Positions 27,152 to 37,335 are shown, counted from the stretch's first letter. The stretch is 64,000 bases of DNA from Vaginimicrobium propionicum (GCF_900155645.1 NZ_LT706985.1:1598051-1662050); one strand, 5' to 3'. Notes: generated by a model not told the origin, from the sequence alone. Numbers and translations are program-made.

Positions 27152-29521
27152 ATGAAGTTCACAGACGGATATTGGCTGAATCGTGCAGGATGGGAAGTAT
27201 TCCATCCACGCCAAATCGTCGACCTCACAGTTCGCGAGAAGACGGTGAAAGCTGTATCTTCCACGAAGATCCTACGAAAACGTGGGGATGAACTTGACTC
27301 TGTACAACTGACCACGAGCTTGACGCCGGTTGCTGATGGCATAATCAAAGTCCGCATCGAACACTATCGCGGCTATCTGCCGCCGTCGCCGAACTTTGAG
27401 CTGTTCACCTCGAACGAGCCGTTTGATGACGACATCGAAGTGGACGCAGAAAACCTAACCGCCACAGTTCAGGCAGGCGAGCTGACCGCCCAAATTTCTG
27501 GGGTTGATGATTTTCAGCTTGTTTTCCGCGACTCACAACGTGAACTGACTCGTTCTAAATACCGTTGCCAGGGGGTCGCTATCTCTCCGCAACAAGAAAA
27601 GTTCATACACGAGCAGTTGGTGATCCAGCCCGGCGAATCGGTTTACGGGTTAGGTGAGCGTTTCGGTCCGGTTGTTAAAAATGGCCAAGCTGTAGATATG
27701 TGGAACGCGGACGCGGGCACAGCTTCCGAACAAACCTATATAAACGTGCCATTCTACCTAACCAATCGCGGGTACGGGGTTTTCGTCAATCACCCTGAAA
27801 AAGCGTCTTTTGAGGTGGGCTCTGAGGTCAATACGCGCGTGCAGTTCTCAGTGCCCGGCGAGTTCCTTGAGTACTACATCATTTATGGGCCAAGCCCTAA
27901 AGATATTCTCAGACGCTACACCAAGCTGACGGGACGCGCGCCGCAGGTTCCTGCTTGGTCTTACGGTTTGTGGCTATCCACATCCTTTACGACTGACTAC
28001 TCCGAAGAAACCGTCAACAATTTCATAAGCCAGATGGAAGAACTAGGCGTCCCCGTGTCTGTTATGCATTTTGATTGCTACTGGATGCGCGCTTCGCACT
28101 GGTGCGATTTCACTTGGGATCCCAAGAAGTTCAAAGATCCTGCCGGAATGCTTGAACGTCTGCACGAGCGCGGCATAAAAGTTTGCGTGTGGATTAACCC
28201 ATACGTCGGTCAAATCTCTGATTTTTGGGAAGAAGGCAAAGAAAAAGGCTATTTCCTCAAGAGTCCGGACGGCTCGGTGCGGCAATGGGATCACTGGCAA
28301 TCCGGCATGGCGTGGGTGGATTTCACCAATCCCGAGGCTTGTCAGTGGTACAAAGACCAGCTCAAAGCGTTGCTGCGTCAAGGGGTGGATTGCTTCAAGA
28401 CAGACTTTGGTGAGCGGGTGCCAACAGATGTCGTTTGGCACAATGGTGCAGATCCTGAGCGGATGCACAACTACTATACTTTCCTCTATAACCAAGCCGT
28501 ATTTGAAGCTATTAAAGAGGAACGCGGTGAGGGGGAAGCTCTAGTATTTGCCCGCTCTGGGACGACAGGCAGCCAACAATTCCCCGTTCACTGGGGTGGG
28601 GACAGTGAGCCCACTTTCGAATCGATGGGGGAGACTCTGCGAGGCGGGTTATCTCTCGGCTTGAGCGGATATGGCTATTGGAGTCACGATATGGGGGGCT
28701 TCGAAGGCCAGCCAAACCCGCAAGTGTTTATTCGGTGGTATCCGTTCGGAATGTTGTCCTCGCACTCTCGGTTGCACGGCTCGTCATCGTATCGCGTTCC
28801 ATGGATGTACGGGGACGAGGCTGTGGCTGTCGCCCGTCGGTTTACCGCTCTAAAAGATAGGTTAATGCCATATCTCATGATGGCAGCCAGAGAGGTGACG
28901 TCAGACGGCACGCCTATTTTGCGTCACATGATTTTTGAGCATCCGCAAGATCTCGGAGCTGCTCATGTAGACACTCAGTATTACTTAGGGAGCAACATCC
29001 TGGTGGCGCCAGTGTTCAGTGAAAGCGGCGAGGTTGATTTCTATCTGCCCACCGATGGTTGGACGAATCTGCTTGACGGTACCCGGCTAGATAGGCACGG
29101 GTGGTATCACGAGCTTCATGCCCTGGATTCGCTGCCTGTTCTCATTCCAGACGGAACCGTGCTTCCGCTCGGGGCTAACCCCACATCGCCCGAATATGAC
29201 TGGAGCGACGATGTGTGCCTTTATGCGTTTAACCCGCGTCAGGGTGAAACGACGGTGACTGTGCCTAGTGATGTAGAGGGGAAAGCTGCCGTGTTCCACG
29301 TCCGGCGTCAAGGGCAACGAGTCGAGATTCAAGCAGACTCCACTAAATCTTGGTCAGTTTGTGTTGTAGGCGTAGACGATGTGGACATTATTAGCGGCCA
29401 AGGGAGCGTAGATTCTTTCTGCTCGGAAGTTGTATCTGGAAAACGCATACTTCCACCCAAGGGATTTGGAAACCCAAACAACTACCCAATCGTATTCAAA
29501 TACGTACCGACAAATAAGTAA
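27152..29521 (+). CDS. Alpha-xylosidase (GH31, YicI-like)
   Basis: A 789-residue GH31 enzyme. The nucleophile lies in KTDFGERVPTDV (Asp418), which is nearly identical to the E. coli YicI motif. The acid/base is Asp484 in WGGDSEPTFESM. GLWLSTSFTTDYSEETVNNF and VMHFDCYWMRASHWCDFTWD also fit YicI-type alpha-xylosidases. There is no signal peptide, so it acts in the cytosol and releases xylose from alpha-xylosides such as isoprimeverose. It leads an operon with a sugar ABC importer, which should bring in the substrate. Confidence 0.92.
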   Translation: MKFTDGYWLNRAGWEVFHPRQIVDLTVREKTVKAVSSTKILRKRGDELDSVQLTTSLTPVADGIIKVRIEHYRGYLPPSPNFELFTSNEPFDDDIEVDAENLTATVQAGELTAQISGVDDFQLVFRDSQRELTRSKYRCQGVAISPQQEKFIHEQLVIQPGESVYGLGERFGPVVKNGQAVDMWNADAGTASEQTYINVPFYLTNRGYGVFVNHPEKASFEVGSEVNTRVQFSVPGEFLEYYIIYGPSPKDILRRYTKLTGRAPQVPAWSYGLWLSTSFTTDYSEETVNNFISQMEELGVPVSVMHFDCYWMRASHWCDFTWDPKKFKDPAGMLERLHERGIKVCVWINPYVGQISDFWEEGKEKGYFLKSPDGSVRQWDHWQSGMAWVDFTNPEACQWYKDQLKALLRQGVDCFKTDFGERVPTDVVWHNGADPERMHNYYTFLYNQAVFEAIKEERGEGEALVFARSGTTGSQQFPVHWGGDSEPTFESMGETLRGGLSLGLSGYGYWSHDMGGFEGQPNPQVFIRWYPFGMLSSHSRLHGSSSYRVPWMYGDEAVAVARRFTALKDRLMPYLMMAAREVTSDGTPILRHMIFEHPQDLGAAHVDTQYYLGSNILVAPVFSESGEVDFYLPTDGWTNLLDGTRLDRHGWYHELHALDSLPVLIPDGTVLPLGANPTSPEYDWSDDVCLYAFNPRQGETTVTVPSDVEGKAAVFHVRRQGQRVEIQADSTKSWSVCVVGVDDVDIISGQGSVDSFCSEVVSGKRILPPKGFGNPNNYPIVFKYVPTNK

Positions 29522-29541
29522 CTCAAGCAAAGGAGCATGGG

Positions 29542-30777
29542 ATGCCGGTAAACCACAAGAAACGTGCCTTAGCCCTAGTGGCTGCGGCAGCGGTTGCGTT
29601 GAGCGGAGCCTTGACAGGCTGCAGCTCGGCGGGAAATGATTCAGCCAGTTCCAATGTAGTCGAGGTTTGGGACTACGAAGGACAAGGTGTTTCTAATGAG
29701 GCAATGGAAGCAGCGGTGAAATCCTTCGAAGAGGAGAATCCCGATTTGAAAATTAAGCGCACATCTTTTGCTTTCGGAGACTTGTCGAAGTCAATCATCC
29801 AAGGCGGAGTTGGCGGTCAAATTCCTGACGTTGCAATCATCGACAACGTGGACAACCAGAACTTCGCTTCTCTGGGTCTGCTAAAGGACATCACTTCTGA
29901 AGTCTCGTCTATGCAAGACGAATACTATGAAGGTCCGTGGTCGTCTACCCAGCTCAACGGGAAAACTTACGGTCTTCCCATGAACTCAAACAACCTAGCT
30001 TTGTTCTACAACAAGACGCTATTTGAGCAGGCCGGCGTCGCTACCCCGCCTAGCACTTGGGACGAGCTTGCGGCTACTGCCAAGAAACTAGCCACCGACG
30101 GGAAAATGGGGCTGGCGATTTCAGGCGTGAAGAACGAGCAGGGAACATTCCAAGTTCTGCCTTTCGTTTGGCAAGCCGGTGGCGACATTGACGAATACGC
30201 AAAGTACGGTGGTGAAGCCCTAACGTTTTTGAAGAACATGATTGACGATGGCTCAATGTCGTCTGCAGTCGCCAACTACTCGCAGGAGGATGTCCGTACT
30301 CAGTTCACCACTGGGCAAACTGCAATGATGGTGAACGGACCTTGGGAAATCTCCAACCTCAGTGACGTTGATTTCGAGTGGGGTGTTGCCCCACTGCCAA
30401 AGGCGCAGCGAGCTGCAACTGGTCTTGGAGGCGAGAATATCGTGGCCTTCGAGGGGGCTAAGAACCCTGAAGGTGCTTTGAAGTTCGTCAAGTGGATGGC
30501 CTCTAACAAGGGCGTTCAGACCTTCTGCGATATTTCTGGTCAGCTGTCCCCACGTCCTGACCTAGACGGGAAGCTGAAGCTGTCTTCTGACCCGAATATG
30601 CAGGTCTTTGAGAAGCAGATGGAATTCACGCACGCACGTTCCTACGGAGAGAACTACAACAAGATCTCTGAGGCAGTGCAGTTGTCCATCCAAGAGGCTT
30701 TGACCGGCGCTAAATCGCCAACCCAAGCTGCACAGGATGCCCAAGCCACGATATCCGGGTTGCTTCCCGAAAAGTAA
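29542..30777 (+). CDS. Sugar-binding lipoprotein (putative xyloside/oligosaccharide receptor)
   Basis: A 411-residue family 1 solute-binding protein. The signal peptide ends in a lipobox LTGC with Cys27. The mature domain has VWDYEGQGVSNEAMEAAVKSFEEENPDL and LNGKTYGLPMNSNNLALFYNKTLFEQAGV, standard for sugar receptors. It starts 20 nt after the alpha-xylosidase stop with AAAGGAG upstream, so it is in the same operon, and its ligand is probably an alpha-xyloside or xyloglucan fragment (inference). Confidence 0.9.
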   Translation: MPVNHKKRALALVAAAAVALSGALTGCSSAGNDSASSNVVEVWDYEGQGVSNEAMEAAVKSFEEENPDLKIKRTSFAFGDLSKSIIQGGVGGQIPDVAIIDNVDNQNFASLGLLKDITSEVSSMQDEYYEGPWSSTQLNGKTYGLPMNSNNLALFYNKTLFEQAGVATPPSTWDELAATAKKLATDGKMGLAISGVKNEQGTFQVLPFVWQAGGDIDEYAKYGGEALTFLKNMIDDGSMSSAVANYSQEDVRTQFTTGQTAMMVNGPWEISNLSDVDFEWGVAPLPKAQRAATGLGGENIVAFEGAKNPEGALKFVKWMASNKGVQTFCDISGQLSPRPDLDGKLKLSSDPNMQVFEKQMEFTHARSYGENYNKISEAVQLSIQEALTGAKSPTQAAQDAQATISGLLPEK

Positions 30778-30789
30778 ATGTAGGTAATC

Positions 30790-31713
30790 ATGTCAGCGGA
30801 AGTATCCACCCGACCTAAGAAAAAAAAGACGAGGCAAAGCTCTCAGCATACCTTGGGACTTCTTTTAGCGGCGCCTGCCATAATTTACATTCTCGTATTT
30901 ATGGCGTTTCCGTTACTATTCAACGTTTTCCTGAGTTTGACTGAAGCTAACGGAGCAAACCTAATTTCTAGGACGTTTAAGTTCAATAACTTTGCGAACT
31001 ACTCAACTGTTCTAGGTGATAGCAAGTTTTGGAATGGTTTAGTCCTTTCCTTGATTTTCACCCTCGCGTGTTTAGTTACGCAGTACATTTTAGGTTTTGC
31101 TTTAGCACTGTTTTTCCGCAAGCCATTTCCTGGAAATGGAATTATGCGAGCACTGTTGCTAGTCGGCTGGATACTTCCGCCCGTGGTAACTGGAACCATT
31201 TTTAAGTGGATTTTCGACTCTGATTACGGAATCCTTAACTACATATTGGTCAATTTAGGGTTGATTGATCAGGGTGTGAAATGGCTCACTGTTGGCTCGA
31301 CAGCTTTATTGGCTGTTATCATCGCTAATTTGTGGGTAGGGATACCTTTCAACCTTTTGTTATTGCTCTCTGGTTTGCACACTATTGATGACAGCCTTTA
31401 TGAAGCTGCCGTTGTGGATGGGGCAACTAAATGGAAGCAATTCTGGAAGATTACTTTCCCCTTGATGAAGCCGGTATCTATTTCTGTACTATTACTCGGC
31501 ATTATCAACACCTATAAAGTCTTTGACCTGATTTATACGATGACAAAAGGCGGCCCTGTGGACGCTACATCCACCTTGCCGATTTACACATATTTGGAAA
31601 CCTATAAGCTATTCCAGTTCGGTAATGGTGCAGCCGCTTCAGTGCTGACCTTAATTCTTCCGCTGGCGCTTTCATGGTTCTATGTTCGTTCTCTCAATGA
31701 GGAGGAGTCCTGA
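30790..31713 (+). CDS. Sugar ABC transporter permease 1 (MalF-like)
   Basis: A 307-residue membrane protein with a basic N-terminus (RPKKKKTRQSS), six hydrophobic segments and the EAA loop YEAAVVDGATKWKQFWKITFP. It lies 12 nt after the binding-protein gene and its stop overlaps the next permease start. No ATPase subunit is present, so a shared MsiK-type ATPase is expected. Confidence 0.9.
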   Translation: MSAEVSTRPKKKKTRQSSQHTLGLLLAAPAIIYILVFMAFPLLFNVFLSLTEANGANLISRTFKFNNFANYSTVLGDSKFWNGLVLSLIFTLACLVTQYILGFALALFFRKPFPGNGIMRALLLVGWILPPVVTGTIFKWIFDSDYGILNYILVNLGLIDQGVKWLTVGSTALLAVIIANLWVGIPFNLLLLLSGLHTIDDSLYEAAVVDGATKWKQFWKITFPLMKPVSISVLLLGIINTYKVFDLIYTMTKGGPVDATSTLPIYTYLETYKLFQFGNGAAASVLTLILPLALSWFYVRSLNEEES

Positions 31714-32561
31714 TGAATGGGAAGCGCTTCTCTAAAGCACAAAAGATGAAGATCCTTAAGTCGTGTATCGGCTGGCCACTCATTATTATTTATCTATTTC
31801 CCGTCTATTGGATGATCAATACGTCCTTTAAGACTGGAAAAGAAATGTTCGCCAACCCGCCGACTTTGGTACCTAAGAATTTCTATCTAGGTTCATACGA
31901 GGCGGTATTTACCGGAAATTACGGTACCTGGAATGCGCTACTAAACTCGGCGATTATATCCATATCGGTATTGTTGCTAACTTTGGTGATAGCAATTCCT
32001 GCGTCATATGCGGTGGCTCGCTTGCGTTCGGGCACTACAACGATGATGATGGTAATGCTTACGGTGGTGCAGCTATTGCCTGCTATCGCAATATCAATCC
32101 CAATGTTCGTTATGTTCCGCAATGCTGGAATGGTCAATACTTATATGTCCGTTATTTTGGCCGATATATCTGTGACGCTGCCATTCGCGGTAATCCTTTT
32201 GCGTCCCTACTTCAAGCAATTCCCTTATGAAGTGGAGGAAGCCGCGCAACTTGATGGGCTGAATACGATTAACACCATCATTCGTATCGTTATGCCAACC
32301 ATTAAGCCAGGAATCATTATGATTGGCTCTTTCGCATTCCTAATGTCTTGGGGCGAATTCACGTTTGCATTGACGCTGACAACGGATCAAACCATTCAGC
32401 CGTTAACCGTTGCGTTGAACCGCATTATTGGCCAATACGGCACCAACTGGAATGATTTGATGGCGGTAGCAACCGTTATCGCGTTACCCGTGTTGTTAAT
32501 CTTTATCTTCTTGCAGCGCTACATTGTTGCGGGTCTGGCAGGGGGCGCGACTAAGGGGTAA
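31713..32561 (+). CDS. Sugar ABC transporter permease 2 (MalG-like)
   Basis: A 282-residue membrane protein with the EAA motif VEEAAQLDGLNTINTIIRIVMP and six hydrophobic segments. It overlaps the previous gene by one base and ends the alpha-xylosidase operon; two stem-loops follow directly. AGGAGG lies upstream of its ATG within the end of the first permease gene. Confidence 0.9.
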   Translation: MNGKRFSKAQKMKILKSCIGWPLIIIYLFPVYWMINTSFKTGKEMFANPPTLVPKNFYLGSYEAVFTGNYGTWNALLNSAIISISVLLLTLVIAIPASYAVARLRSGTTTMMMVMLTVVQLLPAIAISIPMFVMFRNAGMVNTYMSVILADISVTLPFAVILLRPYFKQFPYEVEEAAQLDGLNTINTIIRIVMPTIKPGIIMIGSFAFLMSWGEFTFALTLTTDQTIQPLTVALNRIIGQYGTNWNDLMAVATVIALPVLLIFIFLQRYIVAGLAGGATKG

Positions 32562-32608
32562 GACTGGTCACAGCTCACTGTCTTACAACCCAAATGGCGC
32601 ATTGGGTT
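32558..32608 (+). terminator. Tandem stem-loops ending the xyloside operon
   Basis: GTAAGAC/GTCTTAC (32558-32564 and 32580-32586) is followed at once by a stem AACCCAAATG/CATTGGGTT (32587-32608, one bulge). Only a weak T-rich tail follows. The position right after the last permease supports a terminator role. Confidence 0.55.
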
Positions 32609-32663
32609 TGGGTTGCATTTAGGTGGTGAGCGTACCTGCCTGGTTAGATTCAGTAAACACGTT

Positions 32664-32742
32664 GCCGCAGACCTACATAGATCCGAGCTTCGGTTGGCGT
32701 GCCCGTAGTGGGCTAGCTTCAGCTAGGACGTAGGTCTGCGGC
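32664..32742. repeat. Long-armed inverted repeat (13-bp perfect arms)
   Basis: GCCGCAGACCTAC at 32664-32676 is the exact reverse complement of 32730-32742. The 53-bp interior contains a further short palindrome (CTAGCT/AGCTAG). It lies between the xyloside operon terminator and the TM2 pseudogene and could be a structured RNA, a terminator or a remnant of a miniature mobile element. Confidence 0.6.
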
Positions 32743-32808
32743 ATTTAGCGTGCGCTGCGGCAGGGTGGCTAGTGTTGTGGGTTTTATGTTTATTCGGGAG
32801 GTTATCTC

Positions 32809-33078
32809 ATGACTTCAATAGCCCAACCACAATCCAAAGTCGTTGCCTCGATTCTGGCGTTGTTCCTAGGCTGTCTGGGTATCCATAATTTTTATCTCGG
32901 TTACACCAGGCGCGGCATCATTGAAATGGTCAAATTCTTAGCTGGAACTATCCGGATATTATCGTGATAGGTTTCGTGAATTTGTCGGGATTAGGAATTT
33001 GGTTTTATCGAGTTCATCATGATTTTGGTTGGATCCGGCAGCTACGCTCACGGCTACCACGGCATTCCGCTCGCATAG
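32809..33078 (+). pseudogene. Degenerate TM2 domain gene
   Basis: A start with a good ribosome site (GGGAGG) opens MTSIAQPQSKVVASILALFL and GIHNFYLGYTRRGII, which clearly matches the TM2 domain, but the frame ends at a TGA near 32966. The rest of the domain continues in another frame (IEFIMILVGSGSYAHGYHGI, then PLA and TAG at 33076-33078). At least one frameshift and a short deletion in the second helix have broken it. It is paralogous to the intact TM2 gene at 22531-23031, without its Gln/Asn-rich N-terminus. Confidence 0.85.
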
Positions 33079-33405
33079 CTGTAGTTATGTTTTTGCTCGT
33101 GTAATCGAGCCAAAAGTTGAATTTTTTCGAGCGATATCCAATCTTTGTCGTTGCCTTTTGGAGAGTTCCGTTAGCATGCTTTCGATGGGGTGAAATAAAT
33201 TTCGTTTATCGCTTTTGCGAAGTGGTTGATTGGGTTACGGTGGTGATCACCGTGAAGTCAGTTGCGCTACTCAACCGCCGTCGGGATTTGAGAGTCTGCC
33301 GTGTCAGTAAGTTAGTTAGGCCAGTTTCTGGCTCGCATCTGTTCAATTGCCAACGCTTTTTGTTCTGGATAGTCGCTGAACCGTTACGCAACTGGCATGG
33401 GGTAC
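33079..33405. other. Intergenic stretch, no gene recognised
   Basis: An open frame spans much of this stretch but has no ribosome site, no recognisable motif and an Arg/Val/Cys-rich composition like chance translation. It separates two pseudogenes, so it may be decayed coding DNA. Confidence 0.5.
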
Positions 33406-35878
33406 ATGGGTAGAGGGGACGCGTCATCTAGAAGGTATCGAATTTTCGTTAGTGTGTTGATTTTGGCGCTCGTCAGCTTGTTTATACCCAGCGGTGTGGC
33501 TAAGGCGGAAGAGCCTTCGACCACTTGGGATACGTTAACGTAGCAAGTGAGCGAACTAACGTCTGGACAGCACACTTTTAATATTGACGCTGAATTGGCT
33601 CTAACTTCGGAGTCTAAACCGCTGACTGTACCTAACGGGGTAGTCATCACCCTCGCGGGTACCGGCTCGATTACGGGGCTGAATCTGCCGGCGATTCAAG
33701 TAGAAGCTGGCGGCACGCTCAACCTAGCGGGGCCTTCTTTCACCAAGGTGCAGTTTGATGTTGCTGGCGACCTCAACTTCACTGCCGGATCCATCCATGA
33801 CTCAGACCCGGCTGGGCCAGTCATCTTCGTCAATGGCGGCAATTTCACCATGGGCGGGACGGCTGACTTCTCTAAGAACACTGTTCGCTATGGCTCAACT
33901 CCCACCCCGGAAGGCGTCAGCGAGGGCAAGTATGCGCCAGCTCAACGCCTACAGCGGCACCATCACCATTAGTGGTGGCACCATCAAAGAAAATGATAAT
34001 GACGGGCTGACTATAGGCGGAGCTGTAGGCGTTTGGGGAAGCAAAGATAATCGCGGCGCCCTAAATATCCAAGGCGGAGAGATTGCCAACAACAAGATTG
34101 AAAATCCCCATACGTCTGGTCTTGGTGGCGCCACTTTTGCTGTGTTCACGGACGTGACCATCACGGGTGGAAATGTCCACGACAACTTCACTGAGAACGG
34201 CGGCGCTTTCGCTTTCTTCAGTAGCTCTCTAAATATGAGCGGCGGCACTGTACAAAACAACCACAACAACATGGAGTACAGCGGCACCGGCGGCGCGATG
34301 TTACTAGAATCCGTTGAAGCCGAAATTTCTGGCGGCACTTTCCAAGGCAATACCGGCAGCGACGATGGTGGCGGAGCCATTAGGGCCAACAATAGTGACC
34401 TGCATATTACCGGCGGAAATTTCACTGAAAACGAATGCTGGGATTGGGGTGGCGCCATTCATGTCAACGGCGGCACCGTAACAATTGACGGCGGCTCGTT
34501 TGTCGGGAACACCGCTAGTGCCTCTGGCGGGGCACTTAGCCTTTCAGGTGGTACGAAGAAATACGACGGCGCGCAGGGTGTCATTAATGCCGGATATTTC
34601 GCAAATAATACTGCAAAGGGCTGGTATGGCGGAGGTGCAATTTTTAACGATAACAACTCAAAGCTGACGATCAATGACGCCCTAGTCCGAAACAATTCCA
34701 TTAAAGACGCCAGGATAATTAGCGCCGGGGGTCATCCCGCCAGCGCCCAAGGCGGCGGGGTGTGGAATTGCCCATTCGGCACCTCCGTCTTAAATATCAC
34801 TCGGGGCGTAGCCATCTTCGATAATGACGCATATAACGCCGGCAGTGACGGCAGTTTCAAAGGCGCAGGTGACGATTTCCTTGGCGTGACAGAACATCTA
34901 TTTAACGAGCCAAGTCCAGTCAAGGGGCAACCTGTAAAAATTAGCGAGCGGATGTTGGGTGGCGGCCAGCGGCTCTGGTACCAAGATGGCTCGGTTTATG
35001 GCATTCGCTCTAACTGGGATGAGGCCAGGCAGCTGCCTCGCTATCAAGAGGGTGGCGAAAATACTCGTATCCCGTACAACACCGAGATTAAAGACCACAT
35101 CGCTTTCAAGTCCGTGCCTTCAGATGACTCAAAGAAACTCGCGGAAAAGTTGGCGCGGGTGGTTATAGAGAATAACTCTGCTACCACTAGCGGATTCAGC
35201 GGCGGCGGCATTGGCAATAACGGCCTTCTCACCTTTGGCGAGCCCGAAAAGTGGGAAGTCTTCGTCAAGAAAGATTGGCAGGGTGATGACCCGGCTAGCC
35301 GTCCTACCAAGGTAACCCTTGACGTCTTGGTTGGCGGATTCAAGGTTGACGAGATAACGCTTAGCGTTGACACCGATTGGGCGGCGAAACTTGAGAACTT
35401 CCCGAACCCCGCAACTTTGATTGACGCCCAGACCGGCAAGAAACTGCCAATTACTTTCAAAGAGCATGGTATGGACGGCTACACTCTCGTTATTTCAGAT
35501 GAAAGTGCTGATGTGGGCACCAAAATATACACAATTTCTTTGGTTAATAAAATGACGACGGAGGTTAGTGTCAATAAGAAATGGTCGGATTCTTTTGGCA
35601 CATGTGAGCAGCCGAATGCGGTGCAAGTTGAATTGTTAGCTAATGGAAAACCAAGCGGTAGCACTTTGGAATTAAATGCTGACAATTCTTGGACGGCCAG
35701 ATTCGCTGATTTACCGAAATATGACGACGGTAAAATTGTTGATTATTCGGTTAGTGAAATTGCGGTTAAGAATTATAAATCGGTAGTTTCTGGTGACGCG
35801 GAGCACGGTTTTACCGTAACTAATACGTGCACGCGGCCTAAACGTTTACCACGCACCGGCCTCGTGGGTGCGCGGTAG
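33406..35878 (+). pseudogene. Broken beta-helix surface adhesin with Cna-B-type repeats
   Basis: ATG at 33406 opens a signal peptide (VSVLILALVSLFIPSGVAKA). The same frame is cut by TAG at 33541-33543, then continues in frame as VSELTSGQHTFNIDAELAL. Near 33935-33955 a frameshift moves the sequence to the frame used to 35878. The main part has many GGT/GGN-rich beta-helix turns (TITISGGTIKEN, GGAIHVNGGTVTIDGG), then two Cna-B-like domains (VFVKKDWQGDD; VSVNKKWSDS). The end carries an LPRTG sorting motif but no membrane helix or basic tail. A nonsense mutation, a frameshift and a lost anchor make it a pseudogene, unless phase variation restores it. Confidence 0.85.
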
Positions 35879-36062
35879 TGTTTAGGTCGTTTGGTGCGTG
35901 TTCAAAATACTGGATATCCCTGTTGCGTGCGTCATCATAAGCAAGCGAGATAGCTGCGCCACCAACAATAAATAGTTGACCGGTTTGACCCACGCTAGAA
36001 AATTCATCAGATAGCTCTTTTAAGAGCTGCATTAACTGATTGCGGTCAAATTCTTTAATCAC
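35838..36062 (-). pseudogene. Truncated nucleotidyltransferase-like gene (DUF6036 type)
   Basis: The first 47 codons from GTG 36062 (RNQLMQLLKELSDEF, then GQLFIVGGAAISLAYDDARN) match the start of DUF6036-type nucleotidyltransferase proteins, which normally run to about 180 residues. After the position where RATRDxD is expected, similarity stops near 35920. The rest of the frame runs antisense over the adhesin 3' end. The gene is therefore cut at a recombination junction. It follows the gene at 36065-36553, its probable partner, with a gap of 2 nt. Confidence 0.7.
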
Positions 36063-36064
36063 TG

Positions 36065-36553
36065 TTAAGCCCTCGATAAACCACTCAATGTGACGAAGAT
36101 ATTTCTTTCCTCAAATGGTGCCGGCGATTCGAGCAGTGCTTGAGCGTGAAAAATTTTATTGTCATCAGGAAACCATGGGTCTACAAGATAGCGATTTGCC
36201 AACCTCACCCAATCTGGCGGCACCCAATCGTCACGATTTGCAAGCCACTCGCATAGGGCAGCAAAGGATGCGTCAATTTCGAGTGAGCCAGTCGGGTCAG
36301 GCTCATCAGCAAACATGCGTTGTGCTACTGGTATTCCAGCGCGTTTGACTGTCGACACGTAGTCATCCAGCAGCTGCAATACGCAATATCTCCAAAGCTG
36401 GTCAAGGCTCAGCCCTTCTTCGAGTAACCTCACACATGCACGTGCCGCTGTTTTGACCGTATCTCGCAGATCGTTAGGCCCTTGCCCTTGAGGTTCTGCA
36501 GGTAAAGCAAGACTGTAGGCAAGCAACTCACCCACGCTCATAGGTAATTTCAC
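36065..36553 (-). CDS. Hypothetical protein, partner of a DUF6036-like gene
   Basis: A 162-residue soluble, acidic protein beginning MSVGELLAYSLALPAEPQG within its first residues. It has no motif I can name. Its place directly upstream of a truncated DUF6036-type nucleotidyltransferase gene suggests a two-gene toxin-antitoxin-like cassette whose second member is broken. Start choice: ATG at 36553; a downstream ATG five codons later is also possible. Confidence 0.65.
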   Translation of the reverse strand: MKLPMSVGELLAYSLALPAEPQGQGPNDLRDTVKTAARACVRLLEEGLSLDQLWRYCVLQLLDDYVSTVKRAGIPVAQRMFADEPDPTGSLEIDASFAALCEWLANRDDWVPPDWVRLANRYLVDPWFPDDNKIFHAQALLESPAPFEERNIFVTLSGLSRA

Positions 36554-36791
36554 GGCGCTCCTCCAAACTCTTAAACCGATTCTAAGAAAGTACGCACCTA
36601 TTTAATAAGCGTTCCCCGCGCAAGGTGCCAGTAAACGCCTAATAGCCGAAACGCTATTGAAGTTTTAACTTGTCGAATCGTGAATAAGTCGATATCGCGG
36701 GTAGATCGACCTGTTAATCCATACTCTCGAATAGTTCCCGAGCCAGCTAGCGCGAAGCTGCACTTAGCCAGCGCCTAAAGACAGCAGCGAG
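36554..36791. other. Intergenic stretch without visible features
   Basis: About 240 bp between two leftward genes. I see no open frame with a ribosome site, no strong hairpin and no CRISPR-like repeat. Confidence 0.5.
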
Positions 36792-37148
36792 CTAGTTTCC
36801 TTCGTTCAGCAAGGGTATCTTGTCGCTCCACCAGTTTCCTGTTAGCTGACTAAACTTTGATTCCCACATGGCAACAACTCGCCTATCAAGATTAAGTTTG
36901 GGCCATATCTCAATGAGGCGATCCCTATTCAAGAACTTCTCTATATCTTCGGTTCTGCCCTCAGCCAATACAGCTTGATAGACGATACGAGCTCCCCACA
37001 GAGTACCCACGTCGTAGATCCGCTCCCCCGGAACCCACCGCAACGTTACCGGCAACTGCACCGTCCCATCGTAGGGTCCAGTTAAATCATCGAGAGACTC
37101 CACAATGAAGTACGGTTTCAAATCTCGGTACCGTAACTGCCTAGCCAC
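36792..37148 (-). CDS. Small protein of a type found upstream of AbiE-like nucleotidyltransferases
   Basis: A 118-residue protein: YRDLKPYFIVESLDDLTGPYDG at the start, then VQLPVTLRWVPGERIYDV and DRLIEIWPKLNLDRRVVAMWE. From memory, this pattern (ESLDDLxGP, LPxxLxW, YDL, LWPxLxLPxxVRxxWE) is common in actinobacterial genes that precede AbiEii-like nucleotidyltransferase genes. No intact nucleotidyltransferase follows here, so it appears orphaned. The function is unknown. Confidence 0.6.
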   Translation of the reverse strand: MARQLRYRDLKPYFIVESLDDLTGPYDGTVQLPVTLRWVPGERIYDVGTLWGARIVYQAVLAEGRTEDIEKFLNRDRLIEIWPKLNLDRRVVAMWESKFSQLTGNWWSDKIPLLNEGN

Positions 37149-37263
37149 GACTTTATTTTATCCAAGCCAGCCTAAATATGGACGCCCTCATTGTTGCTGG
37201 TTCACGTCGTCTCGTAGGTTGCCGGCTGACTGGTGACACAGGCACACGAGGCAGACACCAACA

Positions 37264-37290
37264 TATTCCCCGCACAACGGCGATGAACTC
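37264..37290 (+). repeat. Degenerate CRISPR-like repeat, inverted relative to the main array
   Basis: By direct comparison 21 of 27 positions match the reverse complement of the array repeat; TTCCCCGCACA and CGATGA are kept. It is the most distant copy from the array, about 9.7 kb to its left. With six mismatches a chance origin cannot be excluded on its own. Confidence 0.45.
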
Positions 37291-37335
37291 ATCCAACTGT
37301 CAGATTGGATGTTTGGCTTGGCTCGCTTTCAGACG

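Noticed and set aside
33117-33413. 98-codon open frame between two pseudogenes
   Set aside because: No ribosome site, no motif and composition like chance translation.
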